The notes below the pieces were generated by a model, which searched no databases, was not told the DNA's origin, and was given only the letters and a program-made list of their open reading frames with translations. A program made the position numbers and the translations under genes. This document shows, piece by piece, positions 16,361-25,894 of a stretch of DNA of 64,000 nt. Every line of letters starts with the position of its first letter. Position 1 is the first letter of the stretch. This DNA comes from Bradyrhizobium lablabi (lineage in GTDB: Bacteria; Pseudomonadota; Alphaproteobacteria; Rhizobiales; Xanthobacteraceae): NCBI RefSeq assembly GCF_900141755.1, contig NZ_LT670844.1, positions 3,658,001 to 3,722,000 of the forward strand, given 5' to 3'.

Positions 16361-17332
16361 ATGACTGCTAAAATACGCCGCCGTGAATTCATCGCCGGAC
16401 TTGGCGCTAGCCTTGGCGCCGGCCTCATCGCCGCGCCTTCGATCGTGCGCGCGGAGGGCGAGCCGATCCTGATCCGCGCCGGCGCGCTCAAACTGATCCA
16501 TTCGATCGCGCCCTATTTCTACGATCAGTTCGTGCCCGCAGGCTATAATATCGAAGTGCTGCCGTTCGAGACGCCGACCGAATGCAAGAATGCGGTGGTG
16601 ACAAAATCCGTCGATTTCGGCGCGTTCGGCATTGCCGCCGCCGTGCTGGGCGCCGCCGCCGGCGAGCCGGTCGTGGTGATCGCCTCGACCTGCAATCGCG
16701 GCATGGCGATCATCGCCAAAAAGGGCGAAGGCATCGCCACGATCAAGGACCTCAAAGGCAAGCGCGTCGCGGTGTTTCCGGGGACGACGCAAGAGGTGTT
16801 TTTCCTGGAGCGGCTGCGCATGGAAGGCATGACCATCAAGGACGTCGAGCCGGTGCGCGTCTCCTTCAGCGAAATGCATATCGCGCTGTCGCGCGGCGAC
16901 ATCGACGCCTATGTCGGCGCCGAGCCGGGCCCCGGCGTGTCGCTTTCATCCGGCATCGGCACGCTGGTCGAATATCCCTATTCGACCGCGATGGGCTCGC
17001 TCAACATGGTGTTCGGCACCCATCGCGACATCATCACCGAGAAGCCGGACCTCGTCCGCGTGATGCTCGGCATTCACCAGCGCGCGACCGATTTCGCCGC
17101 CACCAACAAGGACGCCATGGTCGCGATGGCCTCCAGCAAGCTCGGGCAGAAGAAGGAAGCGATCGAAGCCTCCGTGCCCAATGTCGAACTGACCTGGCGG
17201 CTCGGCGCGACCCAGATCGAGCAATCGAAGATTTACGCCGATCACATGCTGGCGCTGAAACAGATAAAGCGCCTGCCGGATTTCGCGACCTTCATCGACA
17301 CCAGTTTTGTCGATGCGGTGAAACCGACCTGA
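16361..17332 (+). CDS. ABC transporter substrate-binding protein, NitT/TauT-like, Tat-exported
   Basis: From the ATG at 16361 (preceded by gggag) the 323-residue protein opens with a twin-arginine signal, RRREFIAGLGASLGAGL, ending near VRAEG. The body has the periplasmic binding fold of the SsuA/ThiY/TauA family (GAFGIAAAVLGAAAGEPVVV, KGKRVAVFPGT). Such proteins bring sulfonates, nitrate, pyrimidine precursors or aromatic acids. A Tat signal suggests folding before export. It is followed by its permease three bases after the stop. Confidence 0.88.
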   Translation: MTAKIRRREFIAGLGASLGAGLIAAPSIVRAEGEPILIRAGALKLIHSIAPYFYDQFVPAGYNIEVLPFETPTECKNAVVTKSVDFGAFGIAAAVLGAAAGEPVVVIASTCNRGMAIIAKKGEGIATIKDLKGKRVAVFPGTTQEVFFLERLRMEGMTIKDVEPVRVSFSEMHIALSRGDIDAYVGAEPGPGVSLSSGIGTLVEYPYSTAMGSLNMVFGTHRDIITEKPDLVRVMLGIHQRATDFAATNKDAMVAMASSKLGQKKEAIEASVPNVELTWRLGATQIEQSKIYADHMLALKQIKRLPDFATFIDTSFVDAVKPT

Positions 17333-17334
17333 CC

Positions 17335-18189
17335 GTGACCACGCTGACGTCGCCGAGCGAGGACGACGGCACCGCATCGGCGCGCGAGACTTCCTGGGCC
17401 GCGACATGGTGGCCGCGGTTGCGGCCATTGTTGCTCGCGATCGCCTTTCCCGCAGCGCTGCTCGCGATGTGGCATTTCGCGACGGTGGCGCGGCCGGCGA
17501 GCCTGATCCCGCCGCCGCACGATGTGTGGCTGGAATTGTGGGATCTCGCCTTCGGCGGCATCAATGACGATGCCTACAGCAAGACCCTGCATATCCACCT
17601 GCTCGCCTCCGTCAGCCGCGTCTATGGCGGGTTCGCGTTGGCGCTGATGGTGGCGCTGCCGCTGGGCATGCTGATCGGGCGGGTGCCGCTGATCCGGCAA
17701 TTGATCGACCCGACCATCCAGATCCTGCGCCCGGTCCCGGTCACCGCCTGGCTGCCGCTCGCGATGATCATTTTTGGCTTGGGCCCGCGCTCGGCGTTCT
17801 TTCTGGTGTTTCTCGGCGCGTTCTATCCGATCCTGGTCAATACGATCTTCGGCGTCCGCTCGGTCGAGCCGCGATTGTTCGAGGCGGCCTCGATGCTCGG
17901 TTGCTCCGGCTCGGCGCAGTTCTTTCGCGTCGTGCTGCCGGCGGCGCTGCCGTCGATCTTCACCGGCATGCGGCTTGGCCTAGGCTTTGCGTGGGTCGTG
18001 ATCGTGGTCGGCGAGATGACCGGCGTGCAGACAGGATTGGGCGCCATCATCATGGAAGCGCGCCAGCTCTCGCGCACCGAAATCGTGATTTCCGGCATGA
18101 TCGTGATCGGCACCGTCGGCTTTCTGTCCGACCGGCTGGTGATGCTGATCGGACGGCGGCTGCTGGCCTGGAGTCCGTCGCATGGCTGA
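17335..18189 (+). CDS. ABC transporter permease, NitT/TauT-like (SsuC/TauC type)
   Basis: The frame starts at a GTG three bases after the binding-protein stop and gives 284 residues. Six hydrophobic segments are seen, and the EAA loop (EPRLFEAASMLGCSGSAQFFRVVLPAALPSIFTGMR is the region) is in the expected place for contact with the ATPase. The stop overlaps the ATPase start by eight bases, indicating one operon. Confidence 0.9.
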   Translation: MTTLTSPSEDDGTASARETSWAATWWPRLRPLLLAIAFPAALLAMWHFATVARPASLIPPPHDVWLELWDLAFGGINDDAYSKTLHIHLLASVSRVYGGFALALMVALPLGMLIGRVPLIRQLIDPTIQILRPVPVTAWLPLAMIIFGLGPRSAFFLVFLGAFYPILVNTIFGVRSVEPRLFEAASMLGCSGSAQFFRVVLPAALPSIFTGMRLGLGFAWVVIVVGEMTGVQTGLGAIIMEARQLSRTEIVISGMIVIGTVGFLSDRLVMLIGRRLLAWSPSHG

Positions 18190-18961
18190 AGCAACCGCGC
18201 CGATCCTGGAGATGAAAAACGTCGGCAAGATTTTTTCGCAAGCCGGGCGCGCCATCGAGGCGCTGCGCGGCGCCAATCTGCGCGTGAAAAAAGGCGAGTT
18301 CATCTGCCTGATCGGCGCCTCCGGCTGCGGCAAGTCCACATTGCTGCGGCTCGCTGCGGGCTTTGAGGCTGCGACCCAGGGCGACGTCCTGATGTGGGGC
18401 ACAGAGATCACCGGGCCCGGGCCGAGCCGCGGCATGGTGTTTCAGGATTACGGCCTGTTTCCCTGGCTCAATGTCCGCGACAATATCGGCTTCGGTCCGA
18501 AATCGCGCGGGCGTGCAAAAAGCGAAATCCGCGACACGGTCGCGCATTTCATCGATCTCGTGGGACTACAACGTTTCGCCGACGTTTATCCGCACCAGCT
18601 TTCCGGCGGCATGAAGCAGCGCGTTGCGATTGCCCGCGTGCTGGCGAACGATGCCGAGCTGGTGCTGATGGATGAACCATTCGGCGCGCTCGACGCCATG
18701 ACGCGCGAACGGCTGCAGGACGAGTTGGTCGAGATCTGGTCACGCACCGGGCTGACGGTCCTGTTCGTCACCCACTCGATCGAGGAAGCGATTTTTCTCG
18801 CCGACCGCGTCGTCGTGATGTCGCCCGGCCCCGGCCGCATCGACAATGAATATTCGATCGATCTGCCAAGGCCGCGCGATATCGCAAGCTCCGAATTCAA
18901 CGAATGGCGGCGGATGCTGTCGTCGCAATTGCACAGCCATCACGGGCGCAAGGCGGGGTGA
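18182..18961 (+). CDS. ABC transporter ATP-binding protein, NitT/TauT-like (SsuB/TauB type)
   Basis: The 259-residue protein has Walker A GASGCGKST at residues 45-53, the Q-loop in VFQDYGLFPW, the signature LSGGMKQRV and Walker B ELVLMDEPFGALD. It powers the importer formed with the two preceding genes. It ends the plus-strand half of the cluster; the next gene converges from the other strand. Confidence 0.93.
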   Translation: MAEATAPILEMKNVGKIFSQAGRAIEALRGANLRVKKGEFICLIGASGCGKSTLLRLAAGFEAATQGDVLMWGTEITGPGPSRGMVFQDYGLFPWLNVRDNIGFGPKSRGRAKSEIRDTVAHFIDLVGLQRFADVYPHQLSGGMKQRVAIARVLANDAELVLMDEPFGALDAMTRERLQDELVEIWSRTGLTVLFVTHSIEEAIFLADRVVVMSPGPGRIDNEYSIDLPRPRDIASSEFNEWRRMLSSQLHSHHGRKAG

Positions 18962-19045
18962 TTGGCCGTGAGCTTAGCGTTGGAGCAAACGAAACGCGGG
19001 ACGGCGTCCCCAAACGCCGTCCCGCGCCACCACCCCACCGTAACC

Positions 19046-20146
19046 TTACGCCGCGCGGCCGAGCTCCGTGCCCAGATGTTTCAGCCGCGGCAGCACTTCC
19101 TGCTTCAACAGCGTCAGCGAATGATGCCAGGCCTCCGGCTTGTGCTTGTAATCAAAACCGAACACCAGCAGCACCCCAAAACCGCCGACCTCGCGGTAGA
19201 TGGTCTCGATCTTTTCGGCGACCGTCGAAGGCGAGCCGACAACCCAGTTGTGGCGGGCGCAATAGTCGACGGTGACGTCAGAGTCCGGAACATCCGGCGC
19301 GTGCTTCAGACAGTCCTTGAAGCCGAAATGGCCGAGCAGGGGCAAAAAATATTCGCCCATCATCCGGCCCATCATGTCGCCAGAGGAGAGCTTCCAGGCC
19401 TCCTCGTCGGTATCGGCGACGAACACCTCGCGCACCAGGCGCCAGTCCTGCCGGCTCGGCTTGCGCCCGGTCTTGGCGGCGCCGATCTCGACCGAATCCC
19501 AGTGGCTTCCGACATAGGCCGGGTTGAGGTTGAGACTCATCGGAATGAAGCCGCGCTCGCCGGCGAGCTTCAGCGTGTCGGAGTTCTTGCTCAGGCCGGC
19601 GACGCCGATCGGCGGATGCGGCGCCTGCTTCGGCATGAGGTGAGGTTTCAGGAAATCGAACATGGTATCCGGCTTGGTCACGGTCCAGAATTTGCCCTGG
19701 TAGGTCCACGGCGCATCATCGGTCCACATCTTCAAGATGATCTCGAGCGCCTCGCGGGTCATGTCGCGGTTCTGGCCGGCCATGCCATCGACATTGAACA
19801 TCGCCCAGTCGGTCGGCACGCCGGACGCTGCGACACCGAAATTCAACCGGCCATCGGAGAGATGATCGAGCATGGCGACGCGGTTCGCGAGTTCAGCCGG
19901 GTGGTGATAGGGCAAGAGGAAACCGCCGGGGCCGAGGCGGATGTTCTTGGTCTGCAAAAACGCCTGCGCCAGCAACAGGTCGGGCGCCGGATGCGGTTCC
20001 CAGGGCGCGGTGTGATGCTCGCCGATCCAGGCTTCCTGGTAGCCGAGTTCATCCAGCCAGCGCAGCACCTGCAGATCCCAATCGTGGCCCTCCTTCAGCC
20101 CGCACTCCGGCGGATGCGAGGGCATCGCGAAATATCCGATTTCCAT
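19046..20146 (-). CDS. LLM-class flavin-dependent (luciferase-like) oxidoreductase
   Basis: The 366-residue protein has the luciferase-like TIM-barrel features: WIGEHH near residue 40, RLGPGGFLLPYHHPAELANRVAMLDHLSDGRLNFGV, and a C-terminal VVGSPSTVAEKIETI. Enzymes of this class use reduced FMN and oxygen to hydroxylate or cleave organic substrates. The gene lies convergent to the ABC importer and in line with the OYE-type reductase, which suggests a role in breaking down the imported compound. A dispersed repeat begins 15 bases upstream of the start. Confidence 0.85.
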   Translation of the reverse strand: MEIGYFAMPSHPPECGLKEGHDWDLQVLRWLDELGYQEAWIGEHHTAPWEPHPAPDLLLAQAFLQTKNIRLGPGGFLLPYHHPAELANRVAMLDHLSDGRLNFGVAASGVPTDWAMFNVDGMAGQNRDMTREALEIILKMWTDDAPWTYQGKFWTVTKPDTMFDFLKPHLMPKQAPHPPIGVAGLSKNSDTLKLAGERGFIPMSLNLNPAYVGSHWDSVEIGAAKTGRKPSRQDWRLVREVFVADTDEEAWKLSSGDMMGRMMGEYFLPLLGHFGFKDCLKHAPDVPDSDVTVDYCARHNWVVGSPSTVAEKIETIYREVGGFGVLLVFGFDYKHKPEAWHHSLTLLKQEVLPRLKHLGTELGRAA

Positions 20147-20161
20147 GGGGTTTCCTCACTT

Positions 20162-20219
20162 TTTTGTTTTGACGCGTTTTCTTTATGCGAACCGGTACCC
20201 ACTTCGCTTGAAAACGCTA
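20162..20219. repeat. dispersed repeat, family H, copy 2
   Basis: Reverse-complement copy of the element at 6020-6076 (gacgcgttttc ... cacttcgcttgaaaacgct), again immediately upstream of the start of a minus-strand gene. Confidence 0.85.
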
Positions 20220-20298
20220 TGCAGTTTTTCGAAGCGCGTCTTGTTGCGCGCGAACGAAAGTACCTGCCCCGGTTGCGGCTGAATTGTGACGGGCTTTC

Positions 20299-20415
20299 CG
20301 TCATTGCGAGGAGCCAACGGGTCGCGCGAATGCGCGCCCGATGACAGGCTCCGCGACGAAGCAATCCATACCGCCCGTTCGGCTGTGGATTGCTTCGCTT
20401 TCGCTCGCAATGACG
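20299..20415. repeat. REP palindrome, family B (copy 3)
   Basis: It starts cgtcattgcgaggagccaac and ends gctcgcaatgacg, and carries the internal gggtcgcgcgaatgcgcgcc segment shared with the copy at 21659-21774. Confidence 0.88.
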
Positions 20416-20424
20416 GCTAATTCC

Positions 20425-21537
20425 CTACCGCGCCCCGAACGTCGTCGTCCCGAACAGCGCCTTTTGCGTCGAGGGTTGCGAGCGCCAATATTGCGGCGGG
20501 GCTTGTACCTGGCCGCCGAGTTCGGCGGCGGCGTGCCAGCCCCAGCGCGGGTCGTAGAGCATGCCGCGGGCGAGCGCGACCATGTCGGCCTTCCCCGAGG
20601 CGACGATCTCCTCGGCCTGTTTTGCCTCCGTGATCAAGCCGATCGCGATGGTGTTGACGCCAACCGCCTCCTTGATCGCTTGCGCGAACGGCACCTGATA
20701 GCCGGGCGAAAGCGGAATCTTCTGCAGCGGCGACACGCCGCCGGAAGACGCATCGATCCAGTCGACGCCGCGCTTTTTCAATTCCTTGGCAAATTCGATG
20801 GTCTGCGCCAGGTCCCAGCCGCCCTCGACCCAGTCGGTCGCCGACACCTTGACGCCGATCGGCTTGTCCGCGGGAAAGGCCGCACGGACCGCGTCGAATA
20901 CTTCGAGCGGATAGCGCATGCGGTTTTGCAGGCTTCCGCCATATTGGTCGGTGCGCTTGTTGGCGATCGGCGACAGGAACTGGTGCAAGAGATAGCCGTG
21001 CGCGCCGTGCACTTCGAGGGCATCGATGCCGAGCCGGTCGGCGCGCTTGGCGGCGGAAGCGAACGCGTCGCGGATGCGCGCCAGGCCCGCCGCGTCAAGC
21101 GCGAGCGGCGCCGCCTCGCCCTCCTTGTGCGGCACCGCGGAGGGGGCGACCGTCTGCCAGCCGCCTTCGGAAATCGGGATCAACTGGCCGCCGTTCCAGG
21201 GCACATGGCTCGACCCCTTGCGGCCGGCGTGGGCGATCTGCATCGCCACTGCCGTTTTGGAATGTTTGCGCACCGAAGCCAAAATCGGCTTCAGCGCCGC
21301 TTCGGTGGCGTCGTTCCACAGGCCGAGGCAGCCGGGTGTGATGCGGCCGATCGCCTCCACATGCGTGGCCTCGATGCAGAACATCGCCGCGCCCGACAAC
21401 GCCAGCGTGTTGATGTGAGTAAAATGCCAGTCATTGGCCTCGCCGTTTTCGGCCGAGTACTGGCACATCGGCGCCACCATGACGCGGTTGGCAAGCGCAA
21501 GGCCGCGCAGCTTTATTGGAGTAAACAGGGCGCTCAT
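20425..21537 (-). CDS. NADH:flavin oxidoreductase, old yellow enzyme family (YqjM / xenobiotic reductase-like)
   Basis: I take the ATG at 21537 (MSALFTPIKLRGL), which matches the conserved family start; a further ATG at 21579 adds 14 residues without a better ribosome-binding site. The product of about 370 residues carries NRVMVAPMCQYSAENG, QIAHAGRKGSSH, EVHGAHGYLLHQFLSP and ADMVALARGMLYDPRW, the FMN and substrate motifs of YqjM-like enzymes. They reduce activated C=C bonds with NAD(P)H. It is in the same direction as the luciferase-like gene and may be part of the same degradation route. Confidence 0.9.
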   Translation of the reverse strand: MSALFTPIKLRGLALANRVMVAPMCQYSAENGEANDWHFTHINTLALSGAAMFCIEATHVEAIGRITPGCLGLWNDATEAALKPILASVRKHSKTAVAMQIAHAGRKGSSHVPWNGGQLIPISEGGWQTVAPSAVPHKEGEAAPLALDAAGLARIRDAFASAAKRADRLGIDALEVHGAHGYLLHQFLSPIANKRTDQYGGSLQNRMRYPLEVFDAVRAAFPADKPIGVKVSATDWVEGGWDLAQTIEFAKELKKRGVDWIDASSGGVSPLQKIPLSPGYQVPFAQAIKEAVGVNTIAIGLITEAKQAEEIVASGKADMVALARGMLYDPRWGWHAAAELGGQVQAPPQYWRSQPSTQKALFGTTTFGAR

Positions 21538-21658
21538 GAGGGATTTTTCCAGGTGGGAGGAAGGAATGTCGTGGCTCATCTAATCAGGCCCTGCATTTTC
21601 CTCAACCGCCTCAAAGGCTGGCTAAAGATGCAGCCAACGCAAGCTAAGCGGTATTTAT

Positions 21659-21774
21659 CGTCATTGCGAGGAGCCAACGGGTCGCGCGAACGCGCGCCCG
21701 ATGACAGGCTCCGCGACGAAGCAATCCACAGTCACTCTGCCGTGATATGGATTGCTTCGCTCCTCGCAATGACG
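21659..21774. repeat. REP palindrome, family B (copy 4)
   Basis: Same element as 20299-20415 in the same orientation, so the OYE gene is flanked by two direct copies. Ends cgtcattgcgagg and cctcgcaatgacg. Confidence 0.88.
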
Positions 21775-21779
21775 AATGG

Positions 21780-22742
21780 CTACGGCTTGATCCCGGCGGC
21801 CTTGATCACTTCCGCGTTGGCCGCGATTTCGCGGACGACAAAATCGTCCATCTCCTTAGGCGTCAGCGGCATGGCTTCGACGCCGAGCCTTTTCAGACTG
21901 TCCTGCATCGCGGGCTCGGTCAGCACTTTTATGCCGGCGGCATGAAATTTATCGATGATGTCGCGCGGGGTTTTCGAGGGCATGAAGACGCCGAACCAGA
22001 TCAGGCTTTCGGCATTTTTCAAACCGGCCTCCGCCGGCGTCGGCACGTCGGGCAGATCGGGCGCGCGCTGCGGCGTCGAGACCAGGAGCGCGTGCACCTT
22101 GCCTTCGCGGATCAGCGGCAGCGCCAGAGCAAGCGGGGCGAAATAGAAATCGATGCGGCCGCCGAGGATGTCGGCCAGCACTTCCGAGCCGCCGCGATAG
22201 GGCACGTGCGTGGCCTCGATGCCGGCGGCGAGACGGAATTTCTCGGCCGAGATATGCACCGCGCTGCCGATGCCGACGGAGCCGAACGAAATCGATCCAG
22301 GCTTTGCCTTGGCGTCCGCGACAAAATCCTGCACGTTTTTCCACGGCCGCGAGCTAGGCACCACCATCACATTGGCGCTGGAGCCGATCATCAGCACCGA
22401 GGCCAGGTCTTTCGTGGTGTCAAAACTCAAATTGGGAAAGATCGCGGGCGCGATCGTCAGCGCGGAGGAATGGGCCAAAATGCTGTAGCCGTCGGGATCG
22501 GCCTTCGCAACCTGAGCGGTGCCGAGCGTGCCGCCGGCGCCGGGGCGATTCTCGATCACGATCGGCTGACCCAGTTCCGCCGCGAGCCGGTCGAGCACCA
22601 GCCGCGGCACCACGTCGGTGGCGCTGCCGGCGCCGAACGGGATCACCGCCTTGATCAGCCGCGACGGCCAGGTTTCGGCGTGCGTTGGGGCGAAGGCGAA
22701 GAGGATCGAGAGAAGGCAGCTCAGGCGGATGGATTTGCACAT
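21780..22742 (-). CDS. tripartite tricarboxylate transporter (Bug family) substrate-binding protein
   Basis: From the ATG at 22742 (ggag seven bases ahead) the 320-residue protein has a signal peptide ending near APTHAETWPSR. The Bug-family fold is seen in VIPFGAGSATDVVPRLVLDRL, ENRPGAGGTLGTAQVAKADPDGY and VPYRGGSEVLADILGG. Bug proteins bind carboxylates or amides in the periplasm. No tctA/tctB membrane genes are nearby, so this is one of the orphan binding proteins frequent in this lineage. Confidence 0.92.
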   Translation of the reverse strand: MCKSIRLSCLLSILFAFAPTHAETWPSRLIKAVIPFGAGSATDVVPRLVLDRLAAELGQPIVIENRPGAGGTLGTAQVAKADPDGYSILAHSSALTIAPAIFPNLSFDTTKDLASVLMIGSSANVMVVPSSRPWKNVQDFVADAKAKPGSISFGSVGIGSAVHISAEKFRLAAGIEATHVPYRGGSEVLADILGGRIDFYFAPLALALPLIREGKVHALLVSTPQRAPDLPDVPTPAEAGLKNAESLIWFGVFMPSKTPRDIIDKFHAAGIKVLTEPAMQDSLKRLGVEAMPLTPKEMDDFVVREIAANAEVIKAAGIKP

Positions 22743-22777
22743 CGGCAGCTCCGGTGTCATCGGCCACGTTTACAGTT

Positions 22778-22874
22778 GTCATCACCCGCGAAAGCGGGTG
22801 ATCCAGTATTCCAGAGCACTCGCGATAAATTGCGCAGCCACGGCGTACTGGATCCCGCTTGCGCGGGGTATGAC
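22778..22874. repeat. REP palindrome, family C (copy 2)
   Basis: Starts gtcatcacccgcgaaagcgg, includes gatccagtattcc and tactggatcccgc, ends ggggtatgac. It lies between the Bug-protein gene and the phytase-like gene. Confidence 0.88.
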
Positions 22875-22904
22875 AACCGAGTTTGGAGCGGCGCAACGCA
22901 AACC

Positions 22905-23981
22905 TCAATCCACCAGCTTGAACTGCAACAGCAGCGTGCGCTGGATCGGCGAGAAATTGTCGTCGGAGATCATGGTCAGCACGGTGTCGCCTTCGGGCGT
23001 GACGTGCGCGTCGATGCCTTCCATATTGTCGATCTCCTCGCCCAAATCCGCCTCGAAGATCGCGGGGCCGTCGACGGCGGCGCCCGGCGCCAGCGATTTG
23101 AGCGCGATGCGGCGGATGCGGATGCCGACGCCCGAGAGCAGCGAGAATTTTCGTTCGAGCACCAACAGATCGCCCGAGGGCAACAGCACGGCGTCGCTGA
23201 TATCGAAATTCTTGCTGCGGCGAATGCTGAACTGTCCCGGCGTCGGCCCGCCGACCAGGAACGCGATCAGATTGCCGTCACGATCGAGGCCGCGCTCGGA
23301 CATCGCGATCAGCGTGCCCGCCAGCGGAAGACCTTTTGGTACGAATACCAGCGCTTCCAGCCCCTTGTTGAACGGCAGCTTCTTGACCGCCGGCGGCATC
23401 GCGAACACCTCGCCGCGCGCGCGGGTAAAACCCTTGGCAAAATCGAAACGCAGCACCTGGTTGACGCGCTCGAGCCCGACGTAAACGACAGTGCCATCGA
23501 GCGCGATCGATTCCGAATCGAACCAGCCGCGCGCCGTGATCGGCTTGCCGTCGGGCCCGAGCATCGGTGCTGCCTCGACGTCGTCGAGCCCGGTCATCGC
23601 GCGTCCCTGATAGAGGATGCGCCCGGTGAACCAGCTGCCGTGATCGCTCAACGCGATAAAGCGCTCGCCTTTGGCATCCAGCCGCAGTCCCGACAAGCCG
23701 CCAAAGCCAGGGAAGGACGAGGTCAGCACCAGCCCGCTGCGATATTCCAGCGCGCCGAAGCGGACGCGCGCGTGGTCGCGCGTATCGAAAGAGGGAATCG
23801 GCCGAGCCTTGACCTCGATCGGGACGGGAGCTGCGGCTGCGGCCGAGAATTCATCCGGCGGCAGCGATTTTGGCGGCGGCTCGGTCGCCGATTGCGCCCG
23901 CACCATGTCCGGCATCGCGGCGGACAACAACCCCGCCGCCGTTGATCTCAGGAAGCCGCGGCGGCCAAGGGGTGCGCGCAT
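22905..23981 (-). CDS. esterase-like activity of phytase family protein, Tat-exported
   Basis: The 358-residue protein starts with a twin-arginine signal (GRRGFLRSTAAGLLSAA). The mature part has the beta-propeller-like phytase-like pattern, including GFGGLSGLRLDAKGERFIALSDHGSW and EIDNMEGIDAHVTPEGDTVLTMISDDNF. Members are thought to be periplasmic phosphatases or esterases; the substrate is unknown. The gene starts three bases past the cobT stop on the same strand, so it is probably the last gene of the cobS-GNAT-cobT transcript. Confidence 0.82.
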   Translation of the reverse strand: MRAPLGRRGFLRSTAAGLLSAAMPDMVRAQSATEPPPKSLPPDEFSAAAAAPVPIEVKARPIPSFDTRDHARVRFGALEYRSGLVLTSSFPGFGGLSGLRLDAKGERFIALSDHGSWFTGRILYQGRAMTGLDDVEAAPMLGPDGKPITARGWFDSESIALDGTVVYVGLERVNQVLRFDFAKGFTRARGEVFAMPPAVKKLPFNKGLEALVFVPKGLPLAGTLIAMSERGLDRDGNLIAFLVGGPTPGQFSIRRSKNFDISDAVLLPSGDLLVLERKFSLLSGVGIRIRRIALKSLAPGAAVDGPAIFEADLGEEIDNMEGIDAHVTPEGDTVLTMISDDNFSPIQRTLLLQFKLVD

Positions 23982-23984
23982 ATT

Positions 23985-25886
23985 TCAGGAGTGCAATCTG
24001 CGCCGGTGGCCGCTCGCCGCGGGCGGCGCGCCGTGGGTCTCGCTGAACAATTCGGCGAGCTTTTCGGTGATGGCGCCGCCGAGTTCCTCGGCGTCCACGA
24101 TGGTGACCGCGCGGCGATAATAACGAGTGACGTCGTGACCGATGCCGATCGCGATCAACTCCACCGGCGAGCGGGTCTCGATCTCCTCGATGATGTGGCG
24201 CAGATGGCGCTCCAGATAATTGCCGGGATTGACCGACAGCGTCGAGTCGTCGACCGGCGCGCCGTCGGAAATCATCATCAGGATCTTGCGCTGTTCGGAA
24301 CGTCCGAGCAGCCGCTTGTGCGCCCAGTCGAGCGCCTCGCCGTCGATGTTTTCCTTGAGCAGGCCCTCGCGCATCATCAAGCCCAGATTCTTGCGCGAGC
24401 GCCGCCATGGCGCGTCCGCCGCCTTGTAGATGATGTGGCGGAGATCGTTGAGCCGCCCGGGATTGGCCGGCTTGCCGGCGGCAAGCCACGCCTCGCGCGA
24501 CTGCCCGCCCTTCCAGGCGCGCGTCGTAAAGCCCAAAATCTCGACCTTGACGCCGCAGCGTTCCAGCGTGCGCGCCAGAATATCGGCGCAGGTGGCGGCA
24601 ACCGTGATGGGCCTCCCACGCATCGAGCCGGAATTGTCCAGAAGCAGCGTCACAACGGTATCGCGGAAGGTCGCTTCTTTCTCGTGCATGAACGACAGCG
24701 GGTGATAGGGATCGGTCACCACGCGCGACAGCCGCGCCGGATCCAGAATGCCTTCCTCGAGATCGAACTCCCAGGCGCGGTTTTGTTGGGCCATCAATCG
24801 CCGCTGCAGCCGGTTGGCGAGCCGCGCCACGATGCCCTGCAGATGCGCGAGTTGCTTGTCGAGATAGGAGCGCAGGCGTTCCAGCTCGTCGTGATCGCAA
24901 AGGTCCTCAGCCGCGATCACCTCGTCGAATTTCGGCGCGAAGGCGTGATATTCCGGGCCGCGCGGTTCGTTGGCGCCACGCGAGTTCGGCCGCGTCGCTT
25001 CCCCCGGCGTCTCGTCGTCGCCGAGTTCGCCGTCGTCGAAGGTGTCGGAGGTCGAGGCTTGCGCGCTTTCCATCGCGCTCTCCGACATCTCGTCGGTCGA
25101 GGCCTGCGCCTGGTCGGCGCTCATTTCCTGCGCCGCGTCGGAATCAGGCGAGCCCTCGGCGCCGGACTGGTCGTTCTCGCCGTCGCGGTTTTCGTCCTGG
25201 TTCTCGTCGTCATCGGCTTCGGCGTTGCGGTCGTCGCCGAGTTCGAGCGCGGATAACAGATCATGCACGGCGTCGCCGAACTTCGCCTGATCTTCCGCCA
25301 GGCGATCCAGCCGGTCGAGCCGCGTGCCGATCTTGTCTTCCAACACTGGCCGCCACAGGTCGACCATCTTGCGCGCAGCAGCGGGCGGCGCGAGGCCGGT
25401 CAGGCGCTCGCGCACCAGCATGGCGAGTGCGTCCGACAATGGTGCGTCGGCACGGTCGGTGATCTCATCGAACTTGCCGCGGTGGAAATGATCGTCGAGC
25501 ATCGCGGTGAGATTTTTGGCGACGCCCGCCATCCGCCGCGAGCCGAGCGCCTCGACGCGGGCCTGCTCGACCGCCTCGAACACGCCGCGCGCCTGCGGAT
25601 TGCCCGGCATCAGCTTGCGGTGAACTTTCGGATCGTGGCAAGCAAGCTTTAACGCAATCGAATCGGCGTGGCCGCGCACGATCGCGGCATCGCGTCTTGT
25701 CATCTTGCGCGCCGGCTCCGGCAGCCGGGCCTTGCCCGGCGCCAATCCAGGCCGCTCGGCGGCGAACGTCACCTCAAGCTCCGGCTTTTTCGCGATCGCG
25801 CGCAGGCACGCGGTGACCGCGCGCTTGAACGGCTCGGTCGGCGCTTCCTTGGATCCGGTGCGGAATTTCTGGTTCGACGTCGTCAT
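23985..25886 (-). CDS. cobT: cobaltochelatase subunit CobT
   Basis: The 633-residue protein has the CobT layout: an N-terminal domain, a central acidic stretch (roughly residues 215-300, rich in Asp, Glu and Ser), and a C-terminal von Willebrand A domain whose MIDAS begins with DNSGSMRG near residue 415. CobT pairs with the AAA+ CobS and the CobN subunit to insert cobalt into hydrogenobyrinic acid a,c-diamide in aerobic cobalamin synthesis. A small GNAT gene separates it from cobS. Confidence 0.95.
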   Translation of the reverse strand: MTTSNQKFRTGSKEAPTEPFKRAVTACLRAIAKKPELEVTFAAERPGLAPGKARLPEPARKMTRRDAAIVRGHADSIALKLACHDPKVHRKLMPGNPQARGVFEAVEQARVEALGSRRMAGVAKNLTAMLDDHFHRGKFDEITDRADAPLSDALAMLVRERLTGLAPPAAARKMVDLWRPVLEDKIGTRLDRLDRLAEDQAKFGDAVHDLLSALELGDDRNAEADDDENQDENRDGENDQSGAEGSPDSDAAQEMSADQAQASTDEMSESAMESAQASTSDTFDDGELGDDETPGEATRPNSRGANEPRGPEYHAFAPKFDEVIAAEDLCDHDELERLRSYLDKQLAHLQGIVARLANRLQRRLMAQQNRAWEFDLEEGILDPARLSRVVTDPYHPLSFMHEKEATFRDTVVTLLLDNSGSMRGRPITVAATCADILARTLERCGVKVEILGFTTRAWKGGQSREAWLAAGKPANPGRLNDLRHIIYKAADAPWRRSRKNLGLMMREGLLKENIDGEALDWAHKRLLGRSEQRKILMMISDGAPVDDSTLSVNPGNYLERHLRHIIEEIETRSPVELIAIGIGHDVTRYYRRAVTIVDAEELGGAITEKLAELFSETHGAPPAASGHRRRLHS

Positions 25887-25894
25887 CGCAATCC

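Noticed and set aside
18962..23945. Several long plus-strand open frames opposite the oxidoreductase and Bug genes
   Set aside because: They are antisense shadows caused by high G+C codon bias; the minus-strand genes carry recognisable domain motifs.
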